Assembly: GCA_031367325.1 (NCBI GenBank)
Contig: JANLPQ010000038.1
Coordinates: 22,958 to 86,957 of the forward strand
Reading direction: 5' to 3'
Source: JAAFIP01 sp031367325
GTDB taxonomy: Bacteria > Pseudomonadota > Gammaproteobacteria > Burkholderiales > Burkholderiaceae_C
Length of the DNA: 64,000 bases
In this document: positions 41,248 through 48,654 of the stretch, one piece after another
Layout of the letters: each line of letters begins with the position of its first letter
Position numbering within the stretch: the first letter of the stretch is position 1
The notes under the pieces: model-generated
What the model saw: the letters and a program-made list of their open reading frames with translations, nothing else
What the model was told of the DNA's origin: nothing
Databases searched by the model: none
Program-made: the position numbers and the translations under genes

Positions 41248-41631
41248 ATGCCATTTGTCCGTATCGACCTACCCGCATCAACCAGCGCTGTCAATATTGC
41301 TGCTGTGTCCGAGGCTGTTCACCAAGCTATGGTGGATACTTTTAATGTCCCTTTAGCGGATCGTTTTCAAACTATCACCCGCCGCGCGCCAGATGAATTG
41401 GTCTGTACGCCAGAGTTTTTAGGCGTGCATCGCTCTGCGCATGTGGTGCTGGTGCAAATTACTTGTTCACCTGGGCGCACGATAGACGCTAAAAAAGCGC
41501 TTTATGCACTGATGGTGCAACGTATTGCGGGTACTTGCGGATTCGCTGCTAGAGACGTCATTATCAATTTGGTTGAAACTGTTCGAGAAAACTGGTCTTT
41601 TGGTAACGGCATCGCACACTATGCGGTTTGA
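41248..41631 (+). CDS. Tautomerase family protein (4-oxalocrotonate tautomerase-like)
   Basis: A 127-residue protein of the Tautomerase_2 type. After Met removal the N-terminal Pro (M-P-F-VRIDLP) would be the catalytic base. The double beta-alpha-beta layout fits the two tautomerase-like halves (VSEAVHQAMVDTFNVP; KKALYALMVQRIAGTCG). GGAG at 41238 supports ATG 41248. The LysR neighbour suggests inducible expression on an unknown enol/keto substrate. Confidence 0.85.
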   Translation: MPFVRIDLPASTSAVNIAAVSEAVHQAMVDTFNVPLADRFQTITRRAPDELVCTPEFLGVHRSAHVVLVQITCSPGRTIDAKKALYALMVQRIAGTCGFAARDVIINLVETVRENWSFGNGIAHYAV

Positions 41632-41741
41632 CAGGATAGGCTGATTTTTTTAGTCAATTCTGTACTGCACTACTTTAGGCGGATCCGGTGCTAAAGTAAA
41701 GGCACTGTTTCCTATTTTCTGATTACCAACGAATCATTTTT

Positions 41742-42647
41742 ATGCCATCTACCAATCCCAAAACTTACGAATCTACGCCCCGTTGCAAGGTTGCCTTTTT
41801 AGGCTTGGGTGTTATGGGTTACCCCATGGCGGGGCATTTGCATTTAGCGGGCCATCAGGTGTCGGTGTATAACCGAACCGCTACTAAATCTGCAGCATTT
41901 AACGCAGAATACGCAGGCTCTACCCATGGTTTGACACCCAAAGATGCGGTTAAAGATGCGGACTTGGTGTTTTGCTGTGTGGGCAATGACCAAGACTTGC
42001 GCAGCGTAGTGCTGGGCGACACAGGTGCGTTGGCGGGTATGAAAAAAGGCGCTATTTTGGTAGACCACACCACAGCGTCTGCCGATGTAGCGCGCGAGCT
42101 GTACGCTGCGGCCCAAGCTGCCGGTTTGCATTTTGTCGATGCGCCCGTATCGGGTGGCCAAGCGGGTGCGCAAAACGGCCTGCTGACTGTGATGTGCGGT
42201 GGCGATCAAGCAGCGTTTGACGCAGCGCAGCCAGTAGCCATGGCCTTCTCGCGTGCCTTCACGCGCATGGGCGAGGCGGGGGCAGGGCAACTGACCAAGA
42301 TGGTCAACCAAATCTGCATCGCAGGTCTGGTGCAAGGTTTGTCGGAGGCGGTGGCGTTTGGTCAAAAAGCAGGTTTGGATGTGAACCTGGTACTGGACGT
42401 GATTGGCAAAGGTGCAGCGCAAAGCTGGCAACTAGACAACCGAGGCAAAACCATGGTGGCCGACAAGTTTGATTTTGGTTTTGCAGTGGACTGGATGCGC
42501 AAAGATTTGGGTCTGGTCCTGGACGAAGCTAAGCGTAACGGCGCACGTTTGCCTGTCACCGCATTGGTCGATCAGTTCTATGCAGACGTGCAACAGATGG
42601 GCGGTAAACGCTGGGATACGTCTAGCTTGGTGAAGCGTTTGCGTTGA
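41742..42647 (+). CDS. 3-hydroxyisobutyrate dehydrogenase-family oxidoreductase
   Basis: A 301-residue beta-hydroxyacid dehydrogenase. The N-terminal Rossmann fold has FLGLGVMGYPMAGHLHLAGH, then YNRTATKS (an R-T after the second strand hints at NADP preference). The substrate motif is DAPVSGGQAGAQNG, and the catalytic Lys lies in GQLTKMVNQICIAG. It would reduce or oxidise a short beta-hydroxy acid such as 3-hydroxyisobutyrate, tartronate semialdehyde or succinic semialdehyde; the exact one is open. The upstream region gives it its own promoter. Confidence 0.9.
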   Translation: MPSTNPKTYESTPRCKVAFLGLGVMGYPMAGHLHLAGHQVSVYNRTATKSAAFNAEYAGSTHGLTPKDAVKDADLVFCCVGNDQDLRSVVLGDTGALAGMKKGAILVDHTTASADVARELYAAAQAAGLHFVDAPVSGGQAGAQNGLLTVMCGGDQAAFDAAQPVAMAFSRAFTRMGEAGAGQLTKMVNQICIAGLVQGLSEAVAFGQKAGLDVNLVLDVIGKGAAQSWQLDNRGKTMVADKFDFGFAVDWMRKDLGLVLDEAKRNGARLPVTALVDQFYADVQQMGGKRWDTSSLVKRLR

Positions 42648-42665
42648 AGATTTGATGGCGTAATG

Positions 42666-42720
42666 CTATTGATTAAATAGCTGCTTGAGCAGGATTTACT
42701 TGGGTTACTGGCCTGTTTTT
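42666..42720 (-). repeat. Family 1 palindromic repeat, copy 13
   Basis: CTATTGATTAAATAG (42666-42680), CTGCTTGAGCAG (42681-42692), then ATTTACTTGGGTTACTGGCC and T5. This full-length form lies 18 bases after the dehydrogenase stop. Confidence 0.9.
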
Positions 42721-42999
42721 GTTGTTAAAAATGCCATTTGAGGTACTCTGGGCTGTATTTTAGACGCTTAGTTAGCTTCGCATCAGGTTCTTTGTTTTAG
42801 CGCGAGCTGGTGTCGTTGCTCTAGCACGCGCGGTGCTGTGTGATAGCGAGATACCAAGACAGCAAAAGTCCAATGCACCGTACAGCGCTGCGTGACTGCG
42901 AGATGCTTGGCACGTGTCCAGCGCCGCGGCGCGCAAACTAACCAAGCAACCAACCAACCAATCCGATGCGCGCTAGCCAAGCCAAGCACCAGTGAATCA
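42721..42999. other. Intergenic region without recognised features
   Basis: GC-rich with short imperfect repeats (CCAAGCAACCAACCAACCAA near 42941-42960). No coding sequence could be supported on either strand. Confidence 0.4.
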
Positions 43000-43485
43000 T
43001 TAAGACACAATGTAAGCGGCCGACCCGGTAGATAGCAGCGTACCATCAGCACCAAAAAACTCCATGCGTGATCTGGCCAGGCGTGAGCCTAGGTGTACTA
43101 CTTGGGCGCGCATCGTGAAATGATGACCGATAGCGGGGCGCAGGTAGTCAATGCGCAGGTCAATAGTGCCTAGTTTGTTAAAGCGCTCCAGCCGTTTGGC
43201 AATCGGCTCGTCAATGTGGCGTGCGCCCATGGCCGCCATGATGGCGTGGCCGCCGATGGTGTCTAGGCAGGCACTGATCACGCCGCCGTGCAGGCGGTTA
43301 TAGGCAAAGTGGCCTACCAGTTTTGCATCCATGGCGATGCTGGCAGTCACCTCGGTAGCGCTGGCGCTAAGCACCTTGAGGCCCAGCGCGTGATTGAAGG
43401 CTATTTTGTTTTCAAAAATATCGTTAATGGCCGCAATGAACTCAGGTTCAAGCTGCACAAGGCCGAGGTCAGTCTTTTTAGTCAT
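43000..43485 (-). CDS. Hotdog-fold thioesterase (PaaI/YiiD-like)
   Basis: A 161-residue single-hotdog thioesterase. The core helix and active-site loop are YNRLHGGVISACLDTIGGHAI, with IDLRIDYLRPAIGHHFTMRA forming later strands. It hydrolyses acyl-CoA thioesters. It is the last gene of the leftward beta-oxidation locus, 76 bases past the enoyl-CoA hydratase gene. Confidence 0.85.
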   Translation of the reverse strand: MTKKTDLGLVQLEPEFIAAINDIFENKIAFNHALGLKVLSASATEVTASIAMDAKLVGHFAYNRLHGGVISACLDTIGGHAIMAAMGARHIDEPIAKRLERFNKLGTIDLRIDYLRPAIGHHFTMRAQVVHLGSRLARSRMEFFGADGTLLSTGSAAYIVS

Positions 43486-43561
43486 GGCCTGATTGTGCAG
43501 TGCAGACTGACGCGACGCTTAAGCTTTGGGTGCCAAAACTTAAGCGCGCAGTGCCCAGGCT

Positions 43562-44326
43562 TTACACCTTGGAAAAATCAGGCTTGCGCTTTTCCATAAA
43601 CGCACCAAATGCTTCGCGCGCAGCAGGTTCGCGCAGCATCCGGCCAAAGCTGACGGCTTCTTCTGCAATCACTTGTGCAACCAGCGGGCCTTGGTTTTTT
43701 TTCATCAGGCGCTTGGTCTCGACCAGGCTGCTGATGGGCTTGGCGGCTAGCCGACGTGCGACAGATTGGGCGTAGGTGTTGGTCTCCAGCGGCGGTACCA
43801 CACGGTTCACCAAGCCTACTTCTAGTGCAGCCTCCGCCATAAACGGCTCGCCCAGTAGCAGTGCCTCGGCTGCGCGGTGGTAGCCCATTAGTTGTGGCAC
43901 CAGCAAGCTAGACGCAGCTTCGGGACACAGACCCAGGTTGACAAACGGCATAGAGAAAGCCGCGTTATCGCCTGCGTACACTAGGTCGCAGTGCAGCAGC
44001 AGGGTGGTACCAACGCCTACCGCTGGGCCGTTGACAGCGGCGACGATGGGTTTGGTAAAGCTGGAAATAGCGCGCAAAAACTGAAACACCGGGCTGTCTT
44101 GGCCAGCAGGGGGTTTGTTCAAAAAGTCGGCGATATCGTTACCCGCGCTAAATATAGTCTCGTGCCCTTGAATGACTACTACGCGCGTGGCGGCATCGCC
44201 TTGGGCGGCGGTTAAAGCGTCGGCCATGGATTGGTACATCGCCGAGGTGATGGAGTTTTTTTTGTCCAAGCGGTTTAAGGTTATGGTGCAGACGCCTGCG
44301 TCATGGTGAATAAGGATGTCGCTCAT
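43562..44326 (-). CDS. Enoyl-CoA hydratase/isomerase family protein
   Basis: A 254-residue crotonase-fold protein. The oxyanion-hole segments are HETIFSAGNDIADF and NGPAVGVGTTLLLHCDLVYA; the second catalytic Glu region is NLGLCPEAASSLL. In the first segment Ala-Gly-Asn replaces the usual AGAD/AGGD, and the ECI-type ending (EAFGAFMEKRKPDFSKV) is present, so it may be a Delta3-Delta2 isomerase or a hydratase. It is part of the beta-oxidation locus. Confidence 0.88.
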   Translation of the reverse strand: MSDILIHHDAGVCTITLNRLDKKNSITSAMYQSMADALTAAQGDAATRVVVIQGHETIFSAGNDIADFLNKPPAGQDSPVFQFLRAISSFTKPIVAAVNGPAVGVGTTLLLHCDLVYAGDNAAFSMPFVNLGLCPEAASSLLVPQLMGYHRAAEALLLGEPFMAEAALEVGLVNRVVPPLETNTYAQSVARRLAAKPISSLVETKRLMKKNQGPLVAQVIAEEAVSFGRMLREPAAREAFGAFMEKRKPDFSKV

Positions 44327-44366
44327 AACTTGCTTGTGTGGGTAAAAAATATTGATTTAAAAACTG

Positions 44367-44969
44367 TCAGGCGGGTAGGGCGTTTAAAGCTTCGCGTACA
44401 AAGTCTAAACGGTCTTGACCCCAAAACATTTGTTCGCCGACAAAGAAGGTAGGTGCACCGAATACGCCGAGCGCTACGGCCGCCTCGGTAGCTGCTTTAA
44501 GTGCGTCTTTGGTGTTTTGAGCATTAGCCAGCGCGACTATGCTGGCAGCGTCAAGGCCCGCAGCGGCGAGCACTAGGCCTACCACAGCCGGGTCGCTCAT
44601 GTTCAGCGCGTCGACCCAAATGGCTTGGTAGATGGCGTTGCAATAAGGCACAAAGCGTGCATCGTCGGTCATGTGTAAACCCATCGCTGCGCGCATCAAC
44701 AGCAAGGTGTTAATGGGGAAATGCGGGTTGGTAGCCAGTGGTACGCCGTAGCGTTTGGCAAAGCGTGCAAAGTCGGTGAAGGTGTATTTGCCTTTAGCGG
44801 GAATAGTGGCGGGTGAATGGTTGCCAGTGGCTTGAAACACACCGCCCAGTAATATGGGTTTGCACTCTACCGAAGCACCCGTTTGCTCGCACAGCTTGGG
44901 CAGTTGTGTGTAGGCCAGGTACGACGCTGGACTGCCAAAGTCAAAGTAATAGTCGATGATTTTTTCCAT
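44367..44969 (-). CDS. 2-hydroxychromene-2-carboxylate isomerase (DsbA-like) family
   Basis: A 200-residue kappa-class GST/DsbA-fold protein. The start IIDYYFDFGSPASYLAYTQL carries the Ser-Pro that replaces CxxC, and the C-terminus GVFGAPTFFVGEQMFWGQDR carries the cis-Pro and F-W-GQDRL signature. Founding members isomerise 2-hydroxychromene-2-carboxylate with glutathione in naphthalene degradation; in beta-oxidation loci the role is unclear. AGGAG precedes the start. It lies between the SDR and hydratase genes. Confidence 0.9.
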   Translation of the reverse strand: MEKIIDYYFDFGSPASYLAYTQLPKLCEQTGASVECKPILLGGVFQATGNHSPATIPAKGKYTFTDFARFAKRYGVPLATNPHFPINTLLLMRAAMGLHMTDDARFVPYCNAIYQAIWVDALNMSDPAVVGLVLAAAGLDAASIVALANAQNTKDALKAATEAAVALGVFGAPTFFVGEQMFWGQDRLDFVREALNALPA

Positions 44970-44987
44970 GTTGATCTCCTAATTTTT

Positions 44988-45776
44988 TTAAAACTTTTCA
45001 ATGTACGGGCGCAAGTCTAGCTCATGCGTCCATGCGTCGCGCGGCTGCTGGTGTAGCATGAGGTAGGCATCGGCGATGTGGTCGGGGTTGACTATGCCGC
45101 CTAACTCTTTCATGGCGTAACGGTCTGGAAACTGGGTGCGAATAAATGCAGTGTCTATCGCACCGTCGATGATGGGGTGGGCCACATGCACGCCCAGCGG
45201 CCCTAGCTCGCGTGCCATGCTTTGTGCCAGCGCACGCAGCGCCATCTTGCCACCGGAAAAACCTGCAAAGTTTGCGCTGCCGCGTAGCGATGCGGTAGCC
45301 CCTGTGAAGATAATGGTGCCTTTGTGCTGCACTCCGTTTGCATGGCCTTGCGCAGCATCTTCACGTGCCACCATGCGCTTGGCCACTTCGCGCCCCGTTA
45401 AAAAACCGGCCAAGCAAGCCATCTCCCACATCTTGGTGTAGCGGCGTGCGGTCTCAGTCAAAATGCTATTGGGTGAATTGGCACCGATATTAAACACCAT
45501 CACCTTGATAGGGCCGATCTCAGCTTCAATTTTTTCTACCAGCGCGATAACTTCTTCCTCCACCCGTGCATCGCTGCCGAACGCATGGCACACACCACCA
45601 GCGGTTTCAATCTGCTGCTTGAGAGGTTGGAGTTTGTCTATGCTGCGGCGTGTTACGCATGCAATGTAGCCCTCGTGTGCAAATCGCCGCGCCACTGCCC
45701 CGCCGGTTGCATCGCCTGCGCCAATGACCAAACATACGCCTTGACTTGGGATGCTAAGTTTGGCGCTGGCGGTCAT
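44988..45776 (-). CDS. SDR-family oxidoreductase lacking the catalytic Tyr
   Basis: A 262-residue Rossmann protein. The cofactor loop is VIGAGDATGGAVARRF, a variant of TGxxxGIG, with NIGAN for NNAG. The catalytic Ser region is FTGATASLRGS, but the Y-x3-K motif reads F-S-G-G-K: Phe replaces Tyr. The substitution may mean altered chemistry or a substrate-binding role. HVAHPIIDGAIDT is conserved. The gene starts 6 bases after the stop of the thioesterase gene at 45783, so they are translationally close. Confidence 0.85.
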   Translation of the reverse strand: MTASAKLSIPSQGVCLVIGAGDATGGAVARRFAHEGYIACVTRRSIDKLQPLKQQIETAGGVCHAFGSDARVEEEVIALVEKIEAEIGPIKVMVFNIGANSPNSILTETARRYTKMWEMACLAGFLTGREVAKRMVAREDAAQGHANGVQHKGTIIFTGATASLRGSANFAGFSGGKMALRALAQSMARELGPLGVHVAHPIIDGAIDTAFIRTQFPDRYAMKELGGIVNPDHIADAYLMLHQQPRDAWTHELDLRPYIEKF

Positions 45777-45782
45777 GGTGAT

Positions 45783-46592
45783 TTATTCCTTGTAGTACAC
45801 CACTTGGTGCGTGGTGGCTAATAGTGTGCCAGCCTCCGACCACAACTGCGCTGTTTGGTCAAAAAATCCGTTGAAAAAGCATTGCGCTTTTGCCTGACCT
45901 AGTACAAAACCACTACCCAAAGCGATCAGCTGTTCAGCATCGGTATGAAAATACACCGTCATGGACACAGTACCAATAGGCACAAACGTAGCGCGGCGTA
46001 AATACACGCGTGGAAAGAAGGTGTCAGCGATGGCTGTGAGAGACGTAAAGTCTACAGCGCGCTCTTGCACATCGCGCACCCACATTTGTGTGAGCGTGTT
46101 ACCTTCTTTGCCGTCCCATACCGCAGGCAAATGGCCGGTGATAGAGCGCATGTCATAGCGCTGGGTCCATGCCAACTCCGGTGGCTGCGCGCGTGGCAAG
46201 GTGTGTGCAGCCGCCAGGGCGGGCATGGGCGACTCGTTGCTGCCAAAGGTGCAGCGCCGCACAGCGGTGACTGCCGTGGCTGTGATAACCACTTGATCGG
46301 CTTGCGTCAGCTCAATCTGCCAATGCTGCGTAGACCGATTAGTACGCGCAGGCTTGGCGGTAATTTCAAACGCACCTTGCGCTACACCCGCGCAAAAATT
46401 CACGGTTAATGACACAGGGTTGCCTAACCGCTCTGGGTGCAACATGACCGCTTGTAACAGCACAGCGGCCGTGATGCCGCCAAAGGGCCCCACCATATTG
46501 AGCCAAGCCGCCTGCGTAGCGCCGCCGTAGTGTCCAGTACCCGCGCTGTGCAATGCTAGTGCATGGTCAAAATCAAAAGAGCGGGATGACAT
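45783..46592 (-). CDS. Double-hotdog acyl-CoA thioesterase (TesB-like)
   Basis: A 269-residue protein with two hotdog repeats. The N-terminal one has LNMVGPFGGITAAVLLQAVMLHPERLG, then SLTVNFCAGVAQG. The C-terminal one has the region VPIGTVSMTVYFHTDAEQL, then GFFDQTAQLWSEAGTLLATTHQVVYY. This matches TesB/thioesterase-like superfamily 3. It would release free acids from acyl-CoA. It is a member of the leftward fatty-acid locus, downstream of the thiolase. Confidence 0.85.
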   Translation of the reverse strand: MSSRSFDFDHALALHSAGTGHYGGATQAAWLNMVGPFGGITAAVLLQAVMLHPERLGNPVSLTVNFCAGVAQGAFEITAKPARTNRSTQHWQIELTQADQVVITATAVTAVRRCTFGSNESPMPALAAAHTLPRAQPPELAWTQRYDMRSITGHLPAVWDGKEGNTLTQMWVRDVQERAVDFTSLTAIADTFFPRVYLRRATFVPIGTVSMTVYFHTDAEQLIALGSGFVLGQAKAQCFFNGFFDQTAQLWSEAGTLLATTHQVVYYKE

Positions 46593-46637
46593 ACAGAACC
46601 ATGCTAATTACAAGGGAGCAATATTGCAAATAAAACG

Positions 46638-46691
46638 CTATTTATTTAATAGCTGTTTGAGCAGTATTTACTTGGGTTAGAAGCTGTTTTT
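46638..46691 (-). repeat. Family 1 palindromic repeat, copy 14
   Basis: CTATTTATTTAATAG (46638-46652), CTGTTTGAGCAG (46653-46664), ATTTACTTGGGTTAGAAGC and T5. It lies 26 bases after the thiolase stop, within the beta-oxidation operon. Confidence 0.88.
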
Positions 46692-46716
46692 ATACAAAAA
46701 TAGCTTGAAATAAGGC

Positions 46717-47925
46717 TTATACACGTTCAAAAATACCTGCCGCACCCTGGCCCATGCCAACGCACATGGTGACCATGCCGTATTTCAGTTTGTTGCGCTG
46801 CAACGCATGGATAACGGTGGCCGCGCGGATAGCACCCGTTGCGCCCAGTGGGTGGCCCAGCGCAATCGCGCCGCCCATCGGGTTCACTTTAGATGGGTCT
46901 AAACCCAAGGTGTTGATGACTGCTAGTGACTGTGCAGCAAAGGCTTCATTCAGTTCAAACCAGTCGATGTCAGAGTGCTTTAAGCCTGCGTACTTCAATG
47001 CAGCGGGAATGGCCTCTATCGGGCCAATGCCCATGATGTGGGGTGGCACGCCGCGGCTGGCATAGCTGGAGAACTTGGCCAGTGGTGTGAGGTTGTAGCG
47101 TTTGAGTGCAGCCTCGCTCACCAAGATGAGTGCACCTGCGCCGTCCGATGTTTGGCTGCTATTGCCGGCAGTGACAGACCCGCGCGCCGAGAACACAGCG
47201 CGCAGTTTGCCCAAGCCTTCTACTGTCGTGTCGGGCCGCGCGCCTTCGTCTAGGTTCACGCTGCGGGTGCTGGTGGTGACTTCGGCAGTGTCTAGGTTCA
47301 CATTGCGCTCGGTCACTTCTACCGCTGTCATCTCTGCGGCAAAGTGGCCAGCTTTCATAGCGGCCAGTGCCTTCATGTGCGACGCGTAGGCAAACTCGTC
47401 TTGCGCTTGCCTGCTGATCTTCCACTGCGTGGCTACTTTCTCAGCGGTCAGGCCCATGCCGTAGGCGATGCCGTAGTTGTCAACATTCTCGGTGTCGGCA
47501 AAGATAGCGGGCGACAGATTAGGCGAATTGCCCATCATCGGCACCATGCTCATGCTCTCGGTGCCTGCAGCAATCATCACGTCGGCCTCGCCTACGCGAA
47601 TGCGGTCAGCGGCCATTTGCACGGCACTAATGCCTGATGCGCAAAAACGGTTGACGGTGATGCCACCCACGCTTTTCGGCAAACCTGCCAGCACCGCGCC
47701 CACGCGTGCCACGTTCAGGCCTTGCTGCGCTTCGGGTATGGCGCAGCCGCAGATCACGTCTTCAATGCTGGCCGGGTCCAGGCCGGGCACTTGGGCCAAC
47801 GCGCTGCGCAGCACAGTGGCTAGCAAATCATCAGGCCGTGTATTGCGAAAAAATCCTTTGTGCGAACGGCCAATAGGCGTGCGTGTAGCAGCAACGATAT
47901 AGGCTTCTTGAACTTGTTTGGCCAT
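46717..47925 (-). CDS. fadA: Acetyl-CoA acyltransferase (3-ketoacyl-CoA thiolase)
   Basis: A 402-residue thiolase, the last step of beta-oxidation. The nucleophile is in NRFCASGISAVQMAADRIRVGEADVMIAAG (Cys of FCASG). The C-terminal NEAFAAQSLAV, GGAIALGHPLGATGA and CVGMGQGAAGIF motifs hold the His and second Cys. AAGGAA precedes ATG 47925, preferred over an upstream start. It works with the multifunctional protein at 48655. Confidence 0.94.
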   Translation of the reverse strand: MAKQVQEAYIVAATRTPIGRSHKGFFRNTRPDDLLATVLRSALAQVPGLDPASIEDVICGCAIPEAQQGLNVARVGAVLAGLPKSVGGITVNRFCASGISAVQMAADRIRVGEADVMIAAGTESMSMVPMMGNSPNLSPAIFADTENVDNYGIAYGMGLTAEKVATQWKISRQAQDEFAYASHMKALAAMKAGHFAAEMTAVEVTERNVNLDTAEVTTSTRSVNLDEGARPDTTVEGLGKLRAVFSARGSVTAGNSSQTSDGAGALILVSEAALKRYNLTPLAKFSSYASRGVPPHIMGIGPIEAIPAALKYAGLKHSDIDWFELNEAFAAQSLAVINTLGLDPSKVNPMGGAIALGHPLGATGAIRAATVIHALQRNKLKYGMVTMCVGMGQGAAGIFERV

Positions 47926-48017
47926 GGTGAATTCCTTATTAGTTAGTTGAGGACAAAGCAACGGTGCGCTACACGCTGGCCGTTGGACTGTCCCGCAAAG
48001 TTTCAGTTTTAATCAAT

Positions 48018-48542
48018 TTACGCTGCGCTAGTGGCTGCAACTTTGGCGGGGCGCTTGGATGGAATCCAAGCCCAGATAAACTCGCACACCAGTGGATGGT
48101 TGCCCGATTCGTCGGTGACCACCACGGGTACAGCCACTTCGCCTTTGTCGGTGCTTTGAATCAACGCACGCTGCTCATCAGTCAACGTGGCCACAGCGCG
48201 CATCGCGCCCATGCCGCGCTTGGTAAATTGCACGCGCATTTCTTTAACCACGGGCAAGCAGTCGTCGCGCACGTTCATGCCCATCACCATGCCAGTGGCG
48301 GTCTCAGCCGCTAGCGTGGTGGCCACAGCGTGCACACCCTCGATGTGGTTTTGTACTTTGCGGCGGTTGGCTACAAAGATCACCACTTTGTCGGGCGACA
48401 TGACTTCGTAGCGCAGCTTGGCTGTGCCAGTGAAGGGCACAGCGCGGCCTAGTACGACAGACTGAAACCACGGACGGAAGTAGGCGGGTACTTCGTTTAG
48501 GCGGGTTAGCTGGCGTTGCAGGCGGTTGGGGGTGTTGGTCAT
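48018..48542 (-). CDS. DUF4442 hotdog-fold protein
   Basis: A 174-residue protein of the DUF4442/YiiD-like hotdog group: VPFTGTAKLRYEVMSPDKVV, the helix HIEGVHAVATTLAAETATGM and MNVRDDCLPVVKEMRVQFTKR are typical. It is likely a thioesterase-like accessory of the beta-oxidation locus, between fadA and the multifunctional protein. The C-terminal tail (KRPAKVAATSAA) is basic. Confidence 0.82.
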   Translation of the reverse strand: MTNTPNRLQRQLTRLNEVPAYFRPWFQSVVLGRAVPFTGTAKLRYEVMSPDKVVIFVANRRKVQNHIEGVHAVATTLAAETATGMVMGMNVRDDCLPVVKEMRVQFTKRGMGAMRAVATLTDEQRALIQSTDKGEVAVPVVVTDESGNHPLVCEFIWAWIPSKRPAKVAATSAA

Positions 48543-48553
48543 GTTGTAGTGTT

Positions 48554-48638
48554 CCGTTCGGCCTGAGCTTGTCGAAGGCTTTATGCAATTACTTGCTGTA
48601 GTTTTGTATGAATGCTTCGACGAGCTCAGCGCGAACGG
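48554..48638. repeat. GTTCG-type inverted repeat
   Basis: CCGTTCGGCCTGAGCTTGTC (from 48554) and GACGAGCTCAGCGCGAACGG (to 48638) form imperfect arms around a 35-base loop. It matches the widespread proteobacterial CGTTCG...GAGCTTGTCGAAG intergenic repeat. It lies between two genes of the beta-oxidation operon and can form a hairpin in the transcript. Confidence 0.75.
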
Positions 48639-48654
48639 TGAAGTATGAGTTACG

